A stretch of DNA of 64,000 nucleotides. Source: JBKHBT01 sp046542255 (GTDB lineage: Bacteria > UBP14 > UBA6098 > JBKHBT01). The notes under the pieces are model-generated. The model was not told the DNA's origin and did no database searches. It worked only from the letters and a program-made list of their open reading frames with translations. Where the stretch lies: contig JBKHBT010000007.1 of NCBI GenBank assembly GCA_046542255.1, forward strand, positions 9,588 to 73,587. Reading direction: 5' to 3'. Both the position numbers and the translations under genes were made by a program. The first letter of the stretch is position 1. Every line of letters starts with the position of its first letter. Positions 49,685 through 59,300 of the stretch are shown here, piece after piece.

Positions 49685-52600
49685 ATGTATCTATCAAGGC
49701 TGGAAATTTTTGGCTTCAAGTCCTTCGGCAGACGTGTGAAGATAGATTTTCACAAGGGAGTTTCTGCAATTATCGGACCCAATGGAACCGGCAAGACCAA
49801 TATCGTCGATGCTGTCCGCTGGGTGATTGGCGAGAGGAAGATAAAGCTATTGCGTGGTGGCACACTAGATGATGTCATTTTCAAAGGTACAAAGACCAAG
49901 AAAGCTTTGAATATGGCAGAGGTCACTATAACGTTTAGCGAATGTAAAGGGCTATTAAGCTTCGATCCTGCCGCAAATCAGCTCACTATTACCCGTAGAG
50001 CATTTCGAGATGGCAATTCTGAGTTTTTCATGAATGGCCAACCTGTCAGGATGAAAGATGTTCGCCAGACACTTCTGGATCTCAGTGTCTCTTCTGGCGT
50101 ATATTCTATAATCGAACAGAAAATGATGGCAGAAATTCTCGATGATGACCAGGATAATCGAAGGATGCTTTTTGAAGAGGCGGCCGATATTCTCAAATTC
50201 AAATCCGATAGAAAAGCCACAGAAAAGAAACTCGATGGTGCACTAGAGGAGATGAATAGGATAGAGGATGTTTATTCAGAAGTCAAAAAGCAAGTTTCCA
50301 GCCTAAAGCGACAGGCAAATAAAGCAAAGAAATATAATGAACTAAAAAATCAGATTAATCAGCTAAGCGAAGAAATAGCCAAAAGCCGGCTTGCCAATCT
50401 TACCAGCGAAAATGAAGCAGTTTCAAAACGCATACAGATTTACCAAAAAGATGAAGCTGAACTTCGAAAGAAAAAAGTTGACCTGCAGACAAAGCAAACA
50501 CAGTACCGTGAAAATCTTAATACAATGACAAAAGAAAGAGAAGAGAAGGCAAGGAAACTCAATCTCTTGACTGCTGAAATCGGTAAAATCGAAAAAAATA
50601 TCGCAGTTTGGCAGGAAAAACAAAAGCATGCTCGTTATGAAATCGATAATCAAAAAAACATTGCACAAAATAGCAAAGAAAAGCTCGGCGAATTGCAATT
50701 CGATGAAGAAGAGCTGGAAGATAATATAGAAAAAGCCAGGAAGAAAATTCCTGAAATCAAAAAACAGATCGAGTCGATTCAGAAAGAGTCATCCGGCATG
50801 GTTAAGGCTCTTATGCAGTTTAAGAACAAGCAAAGCCAGCTCAAGAAAAAGAAAGAAGAAATCGAACGGAAGAACTGGCAGCAGCTTCAAAAGCTCAAAC
50901 AATTAGAAGATAATCTTAAGCAAAATCAGGAAAAGCTATCCGAATTAAATTCTAAAAATAAAAAATTGCAATCTGATTTGGATGATAGGGTACAATCTCT
51001 GAAGATATCTCAGATAGAAAATAAAAAGGCAAATACAGAATACGAGCAAACGTCAGAGAAACTAGAAAAGTTGAAAGAATCTTCGACAGAGATGAATGAC
51101 ATGCTCGGAAAATTAATAAAAAGCCAAAATAAGCTGCAAGGCAGAATCAGCCAGATATCTGGAGAACTCGAAGGACTAGAATCTACTGGAGATATTGCAA
51201 GAGATGCCTTATTAAAAAAGAAAGATGATTTTGGTATCAAGGGAATTCTGGCGGACTTTCTTCTTCCCGAAGACCAGAAGATAGCCCAGGCAATGGAATT
51301 GTATCTTGGAGAACAGGCTGGATACCTTGTTTGTAATGATGCCAAAAATGCCAGAGAAGCTCTCGATTTTCTTTATGAAAATAAATATGGAACAGCGGGC
51401 TTTTTTATTATCGGCCAACTCGATAATATCAAAAAGAACATCTCTAGAAAACCGGGTATTCTCTATGACAAAGTAAAATGTAAACTGCCTCAACTCGAGG
51501 TTTTGCTTTACGATACCTACTATCAGAGATTTTCTGATTTATCCGATAATGGTTTGCAAATCACCGGACATATTATTTCGAAAGAAGGTGTGCTTTATGG
51601 TGGCTATACTGAAAGAGGACTTGTTACCAAAACTCTGAGAATTCGTGAACTTACAAAATCACTTGAAGATAAAAAGAAGAAACTTCAGGAAAATAAAGAC
51701 ACAGAAGAAAAGCTTAGAAAAAACATTAAGCAAAATAAGATAGATCGTGAAAAGACAGGAATCGAGCTGAAGGTTCTGGAGAAAAAACTTCACAATGATA
51801 ATATTGAGATTGGTAATAAAAAAATCGAGGTCGAGAGAGTAAAGCAAAATATCGATTCAGTCGATCAAAGCAGTGTCTCTTTAAATAATCAAATATCGCA
51901 AATCGTTGAGAAGATCGAAGAATTCGATATCGATGAAAAAAATGTCGATGATATCGATAAAGAAATCGATAGGCTGGATAATATTATATCCGAGAAAAGC
52001 AGGACTCAAAGAGAAAAAGAACAAACCCAACAGAATAAAAATCTTGAAAAGGTTCGTCTCACAGAAAATATCAAAAGAATGGAGTCTGATTTATCGAGAA
52101 TAGCGATGTCGATTTCTGAACAGCGCAAATTAATTGAAAAGGCAGAAGAAGGCCAAGCAGAAGCAATAGAAGTCAATAGAGAATCCGAGAAAAAGATTTC
52201 AGAATTCAAAGAAAGTCTTCAGGATGCATATCATAAAAAAACCAGCAATGAGGACAATCTTAATGAAGTTTCTGCTGGAGAACAAAGACTCAATCAATTG
52301 ATTGAAGAAAATATCAAAAAAGAACGCGATGTATCCAATCGGCTCGAAAATATCGAAGAGCAAATTCATCAACTTAGAACAAAAAGCGCCAGACTCGAAT
52401 CGGATATAGACAATATCTATGAAAATAATCATCAATTAAAAGATATCGATCTTCAGAATGTCGAGATACTCGATGATGAAGCCATAAGTGGCAAATTAGA
52501 GATTCGTGCCAAACATCAAAAGAAAATTGAAGAATTAGCTCCAATTAATTTTGAAGCAGAAGACGAATATCAAGCTGCCAAAGAACGATTTGAGTTTTTC

Positions 52601-53185
52601 AAAAAACAAAAAGATGATGTCGATGAAAGTATTAGAATTCTCAAAAAATCTATCAAAGAACTGAATAATAGGGCGCGAAAGATGTTCATGGAGACATTCG
52701 AGGTTGCGAGGGAGAATTTTAAGAGGCTTTTTGTCGAACTTTTTGGAGGCGGTTTTGCCGATGCCATTCTCGTTGATAAAGATGGCAATACAGAGAATAT
52801 AGATGTTTTGGAAGCCGAGATTAAACTTCTGACTCAGCCACCCGAGAAGAAATTGCTTGCTATTACACAATTATCTTTAGGAGAAAAATCTCTTGCAGCG
52901 ATAGCATTATTATTTGGCCTTTATTTGCAAAGGCCCAGTCCTTTTTGCCTTCTCGATGAGGTGGATGCGCCGCTCGATGACTCGAATCTTGGCCGCTATC
53001 TAAACAAAATTAGGCAATTTGAAACCAATACACAATTTATTTTGATAACTCACAATAAAAGAACTATGCAAACCGTTGATTATCTATATGGAACTTCTAT
53101 GGAAGATGGAGTAACTCAAATATTTTCTGCGAAAATGGATGAATTGACAGAAAAATACGAACGTTCACCGGGGCAAGCACAATAA
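49685..53185 (+). CDS. smc: Chromosome segregation protein SMC
   Basis: 1166 aa. LEIFGFKSFGRRVKIDF and Walker A GPNGTGKT (31-38) form the N-terminal head; two long coiled coils flank the hinge (~510-640, GIKGILADFL...GYLVCNDAKNAREAL); the C-terminal head has LSLGEKS (1063-1069) and Walker B CLLDEVDAPLDD (D1091, E1092). It compacts and segregates the chromosome with ScpAB, not encoded nearby. Ten bases after the PHP gene. Confidence 0.97.
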   Translation: MYLSRLEIFGFKSFGRRVKIDFHKGVSAIIGPNGTGKTNIVDAVRWVIGERKIKLLRGGTLDDVIFKGTKTKKALNMAEVTITFSECKGLLSFDPAANQLTITRRAFRDGNSEFFMNGQPVRMKDVRQTLLDLSVSSGVYSIIEQKMMAEILDDDQDNRRMLFEEAADILKFKSDRKATEKKLDGALEEMNRIEDVYSEVKKQVSSLKRQANKAKKYNELKNQINQLSEEIAKSRLANLTSENEAVSKRIQIYQKDEAELRKKKVDLQTKQTQYRENLNTMTKEREEKARKLNLLTAEIGKIEKNIAVWQEKQKHARYEIDNQKNIAQNSKEKLGELQFDEEELEDNIEKARKKIPEIKKQIESIQKESSGMVKALMQFKNKQSQLKKKKEEIERKNWQQLQKLKQLEDNLKQNQEKLSELNSKNKKLQSDLDDRVQSLKISQIENKKANTEYEQTSEKLEKLKESSTEMNDMLGKLIKSQNKLQGRISQISGELEGLESTGDIARDALLKKKDDFGIKGILADFLLPEDQKIAQAMELYLGEQAGYLVCNDAKNAREALDFLYENKYGTAGFFIIGQLDNIKKNISRKPGILYDKVKCKLPQLEVLLYDTYYQRFSDLSDNGLQITGHIISKEGVLYGGYTERGLVTKTLRIRELTKSLEDKKKKLQENKDTEEKLRKNIKQNKIDREKTGIELKVLEKKLHNDNIEIGNKKIEVERVKQNIDSVDQSSVSLNNQISQIVEKIEEFDIDEKNVDDIDKEIDRLDNIISEKSRTQREKEQTQQNKNLEKVRLTENIKRMESDLSRIAMSISEQRKLIEKAEEGQAEAIEVNRESEKKISEFKESLQDAYHKKTSNEDNLNEVSAGEQRLNQLIEENIKKERDVSNRLENIEEQIHQLRTKSARLESDIDNIYENNHQLKDIDLQNVEILDDEAISGKLEIRAKHQKKIEELAPINFEAEDEYQAAKERFEFFKKQKDDVDESIRILKKSIKELNNRARKMFMETFEVARENFKRLFVELFGGGFADAILVDKDGNTENIDVLEAEIKLLTQPPEKKLLAITQLSLGEKSLAAIALLFGLYLQRPSPFCLLDEVDAPLDDSNLGRYLNKIRQFETNTQFILITHNKRTMQTVDYLYGTSMEDGVTQIFSAKMDELTEKYERSPGQAQ

Positions 53186-53271
53186 GAATCCTGTAAATAC
53201 CCCCTAACTTAATAAAATAAACACTTATGCCGTTTTTTTTACTATTTTTTGATTAAAGGCCTTGAAAGTAC

Positions 53272-53300
53272 TTGACATCTGTACCATTATAAAATATTAT
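53272..53300 (+). promoter_or_regulatory. Promoter of the giant secreted protein genes
   Basis: TTGACA (53272-53277), 17-base spacer, TATTAT (53295-53300), about 70 bases before the ATG: the best consensus match of this kind in the window. Confidence 0.7.
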
Positions 53301-53370
53301 TTTATATGAAGATATTGTATGTATATTTTCGGAAGAAAATAAAATTGAAATGATTCTTAATGGAGGAATA

Positions 53371-56300
53371 ATGAATAAAAAGAACTATTTTGTTTTAATC
53401 GCTTTGTTTTTTATTATAAGTTCTGCCTTTGCACAGGCGGACTGGTATCTAAGTGTTTTCGATGCTTTTTATGATATTGAAGCACGGGTTGATACAACAT
53501 TTGGAACCTTTGCAATTGGGACTCATGCAGAAGGCATCAATCTTACATATCAGTACGATAGAATAACAGCGCCTTATTATTTTGGTGCCTCGAATAGCTT
53601 CATGGTTTACATTGGCGGTTCTATTTACAGAAGCGGAGTTGCAACGGGTGGAACAGAAGGGGTTACAGTTATTGATGAGTATTTTCTTGGCAATTATATT
53701 GAAGACAATACAATAATCAGTCGTTGGGAAATACCTGCTACGGGCGGCTCTTATATGATTTATCAACGCCTTTCTCCTTCGGCAAGGCCTGCTGACGATA
53801 CTACACTTGGAATGATAAAAATCGAATACGAAGTTGATAATAGGACTTTATTCGAAACACCAATCGGACTAAAATTATTAATTAATCCAAAACTCGATGG
53901 CATAGATAATACTCCGGTAGCCGTAGGCCCTTATTATACAGATGTAGGAGTATTTTTTGAAGATGCTATTCGTAATGAATGGCAGGCTTTTCAAAGGGGC
54001 ATCGAAGACAGTTCTGATCAATTGATTGCCCGCGGGGATCTTGGTGAAGATAAGCCCGATCAATTAGGTTTGGGCCAATGGGTTTTACCTGGCGTTGATT
54101 ACTATGGTTTGGCAGAAAGGCTATGGGCTGAAGGTACTCCACCGGATTGGGAAGGCGAAACTTATTCTGATTGTGGTGCTATGTACCGCTGGAATGCTAG
54201 CCCCGTAGGTCCAGGCGACAGACAACAATTTGTAACATATTACGGATTTGGAAAACCAATGCCACCAGATACTAATTGGGCCTCTTTATCTGGATTTCCA
54301 ACTTTTGCATCGGCTGCAGGTTGCTCTCTGTTGCAGATTGTCGATTTAGATGCATTTATAACAAATATAACTCTAATTGCTGATTCTGCTGAGAGTACTA
54401 TAGTTTGCATGGAACTTCCAGCATCTGGCGGCCTAATGTATGAAGGGCCAAGATGCGACACTATTGGTACTTTATATGCCCTTGAAACGGGCCCAATAGA
54501 TCTTCAATTCAGAATTCCCGATGGGTACTCCGCATTTGAGACTCAAAGAGACACGATTTTGATTAATGTTACAACTGTAAACCCAGTTTTTGCAGATATC
54601 ACATGGGAAAAGGTATTTACCACACCTTACATGAACTCGATGCCTCCTACTGTGGAATTTATAGATACTACCTTATATGAATTTATTAATTGTTCAACTT
54701 TTGTGTCTTTTTATTCAGAGGATGAAGATACCGGTGTTTACCATGAGCAGACCAGGATAGTATTATTTACATCGGATACAGTCTATAGCTTGAATCCATA
54801 TTCTGGTATTTTTAATGAATCGAACGATACGACTTATATTGGAATAGATGATACTCTGATAACACTTGAGGATGATACACTTCTATTATCTGGTATGGTC
54901 GATGTATGCATAACTCGATTGGTAGATTACCTTGGCTGTCGAATACCTGACACTATATGCACAAATCTGACCTTTGATGATGAACCTCCATATGTAGAAA
55001 CGATTTCTCCGTCACCAGGAAGCAATGTTTCAGACTGCTCACAAATAATAGAAATTGCAGTTGCAGATCTTTATTCGGGCATAGAGCCTTCTACGGCAAC
55101 TTTATCAATATCTGGAGTTGCTTCATATAATATTGGTTCACCAGAATTGGCCTATTCAGGTGGTTCTACTGGGATGTTTACTTTTACTCCATCCACTCCT
55201 TTCGAATCTGGAACAGAACTTGAAATATGCTTAACCAACCTAGCCGATCTTGTACCAGATGATATTTGTTCTCCCAATGTCATGGAAGATACTTGCTGGA
55301 CCTACTGGGTCGATTGTGAACCTCCAGGCGATATTTCAATCCTTAGGCCTCGCAATGGTGAATACATTGCTTGTGAAACATTAGATTCTCTCATTATGAT
55401 AGTAAACGATGCTTCTGGAATTCTTTTGGACTCACTTATTTTCGATATAGATGGCACTATCTATGATGGCTCGATGGCAGATCTATTATTGGGCGAGGAA
55501 ACTTTCCATTACGATACTGTTGTTTTGTCCGATGTAATTGCTCTAACAGAAGGCTATCACACCATTTCTGTCTATAATTTCTATGACTCGCTTTATAATT
55601 TTTCAGGCACGATAGAAAATGTTAGTTTTTGGGTTGATTTTACTTCACCTGAAGTAGGAACCCCAATCCCTCCCGATGGTGCTTCTATTGGTCTTCCGGT
55701 TACGTGTGATTTACCGCTTCGCGATGAACTGAGCGGCATCGATACAACAAGTATAATACTTACGGCTGAAGGTATGCCGCTGGCATGGCGTGGAGATTAT
55801 TTTTGGTCTTCAGATACAATAAGAATTAGCACTTCGCCCCCTGGTGTAGGTGATGGTGATACAATAACTCTTTGCCTAAATAATGCTTATGACCAGGCAA
55901 TGTATTGTGATGGAGCAAATGCAATTGAAGATTCTATATGTTGGGAATATTATGTTGACGCTTTATGTCCGGCGCACAACCTTCTTACTATTGATGATGG
56001 AGACCACTTATCCTGTTGTGGAACTATACCAATTAGCATCGAATTCTTTGACTCATCGGGTATCGATCCTGCATCAATAATGGTAGAAGCCAATGGCGTT
56101 CCTGTTTCTGGAGTTTGGGAACCATCTGACCCCGGAACTAATGCCGAATATCAATTCCCTCTTTATGGCACCGATTACAGCGATACAAGCTGCTTGGAAG
56201 TAGATATCCAGGTGTCTTCAATTTCAGATGATTTAGGCAATGCATGCGCTGGTTCCACATGGACGGTGATTATGGATTGTGAATCACCAGAGATGATTTC

Positions 56301-59300
56301 AAATTGGCCATCCGGCTATGTCCCCCATGATGATGCATGGATTTATTTCGAAGATGATTGTTCTGGGATTTTGACTGATTCAACTATTGTGGTTGTTAAT
56401 ATATTCCGTGAATCGGAAACAGTAGTGGATACAATATATGGTAATGATCCTGCCGTTGACTGGAGCTCAGTTGCCGAAGGCCAGGATACACTTTCTTGGA
56501 GATACAGCGATGTTGGTATCATGCTTGAGAATAATGACAGCCTGGTAGTTTGTGTATCTCGACTATCAGATAATGTAGATCATTCATCGACTGATCCTGG
56601 TTGTGGCAATAATGTATTTCGTGGTGATGGCATTTCCGATGCTTGTTTCTCTTATGGAGTTACTTTCGCAGGGCCTACAACTTCGATGATAAGCCCTATT
56701 GCAAACAATTACGTACCTTGCCAGAATTTCGATTTTGTTATTCGTGCTTTCGATGAAGATGGCATCGATGAAACCAGTTTTAACTTCAATATTGATGGTA
56801 CTGATTATTTTTACGATGAGTATCATACCGATCCAGCCGATACAATTGCAGATACAATAATAGTTCACGATCCATCAGGCGCCTTCCCATTGTGCGATTC
56901 CATATTCTTCGAAGTTACAGCATTAGAGGATATCTATGGTACAGCAATTTCGACTGGCGCAGGTGGTTTCTTCATTGTGGATATCGAGGCTCCTGTTGCC
57001 GAAGAATTTATTCCCGAAGATGGAGGCACTCTGGTTGGGGAAGATAAGAGAATTAAAGTAATAATTCGCGATCCAGATTGTGGAAGTTTAGATGGTGCAG
57101 GTGTCGATAGATCTTCATTGATTTTCACCATTGACGGTATAGATTATGAAGAGCCGATTGAACCATTTGTTTATTGGCAGGGCGACACCGCAATTTTTGA
57201 TATTGATTCATCTGATGTTCCGATAACTGGTGGAGAAGAGATCGAATATTGTGTTACTGTAATGGATAATACGATTGATCTCGAAGATGATGGCTGTGAC
57301 CGAAATATTTTAAATACATGCGCAAGTTTCTTTATGACTGCGGAAGGCCCATCAATATCTGCAATTAGGCCGAATGTGGGCGATATTATTGCATGCGATC
57401 GCATAGATTCTTTTGTAGTATCTATAACTGATGCAGAAGGTGTAGACTGGTCAACTTTGGAGATAACTGTTGGAGACGATATCCTTACTTATTCAGATGT
57501 TCATGATTTAGGTAGTGGCCTTATCTCTTACCTATTTGTTCCTCCAATCTCAGAAGATTCCGTTATTACCGTCTCCATAGATGTTTCTGATGTTGTGGAT
57601 AATGAAAGTTCATATTCATACAGCTTTACTTTGGATCATCAGCCACCGGTTGCATCTTTTGAAACGCCTTGCGGTGATACATTAGAAGAAATAAATCCAG
57701 ATTTAGAAATTATTTTTTCCGATGAACTTTCTACTGTGGACACCACTTCCGTTTGTATTGCGCTTTGCCAACCGGATTGGGCAACTTGCGATACCTTCTG
57801 CGCTGCAACCGAACCTGGTCTTATTTGGCTAAATGATACTACACTTGAGATTTCTACATCCACTCTTGGTTATACAGTAACAGGCGGCGATTCAGGTCTA
57901 TACTATATAGCCAATGCTATGGATGTTGTTGATTCCTGTGACGCAAATGACATAGCTGGAGCAGATTCTTGCAGATACTATGTCTCTGCTGATGGGCCTG
58001 TTGTTTCTTTAGTCCCTCCGCTTAGGGATGGAATGTCTATTGGCTGCCCGATTCCTGGTTTTTGTTTTTACTTCAGCGTTACCGATTCTGATGGTTTGAG
58101 GCTTCCCACTATGGAACTATCTGTCTATATTCCTGAGGGTGGAGGACTTAGGTCTTATGCTCTTGGTGGTGAATTTTATAATGTAGCCGGTGATACTTTC
58201 GCTTATTGTCCGGAAATATTGGAAGATGTTTTCTCTGAAAGTGACAGCACCATTATGTGGATCGAAGTTGATGATGATTTAGGAAATCCAGCCGTTGCAA
58301 GAGAATTCATTTTCCACTATGATACAACCGCGCCAGGATTTGTAATCCACGAACCGCCACTTTCTGGTGCTTCTACACTTTCGCCCGATTTGATATTCGA
58401 ATTTCCTGATTCAACAGGGCCAGATTCACTTGGTATTACTATTTCTTTGACTACACCAGATGACATAACTCTCGATTATATCGCACCTGATCCAGGTGTC
58501 GTTTTCTGGCAAAATGATTCTTTAACAATCAGGCACGGCGAAGTTTTTGAAACAAATGACACTATCACTATCTGTATCGATCAATTAGTCGATGCTGTCG
58601 ATACATGTGCAAATTATAATACATTGGTTTCAGATAGTTGTTGGGATATCGCAATTTTACAGGGCGGCCCAGGTATTACAGCAGTTTCGCCAATGCCAGA
58701 TTCTTTTGGTTGCCCATCCGAGTGCTTTATATGGACATTGACCGATGAAGATGGAATTAATATTTCAACTCTTAATATTATCGTTGAAACAGATACCTTT
58801 ACGATCGACAGCTCAGAGGTTTCTTTTGATTCCGATACATTGATATTCTGTCCTTCAGATACAATATCCTACACACCGTATTTTATTACCGTTGAAGGTG
58901 TAGAAGATAGCTTAGGATATGAGATGTCCAGTCATTTATATACATATAATTTCGACATCGAACCGCCTGTAGTTTCTGGTTTTTCACCAATAGGTGATGC
59001 AGCTATATATGAAATACCAATTTCAATGACAGTCATCGATTTGATTAATCCGGTTCAACCGGAAAGTCTTAGATTGCATATAATTGAAAATAGAGGAGCC
59101 GATACTACAATCTATTTCTTCGATGATTCTGAAATCAATTGGGATGACGACATCAATCTACTCACCTTCAATGACGATTCTTCCTATGCATTCCGTGCAG
59201 ATGATTCGATTATTGTTTGTCTGGAAATGCCAGATAGCACAGGCTGTCCTTATGATAATTGGACTGATACTTGCTTCACTTTCAATTCTCCTATTGGTGA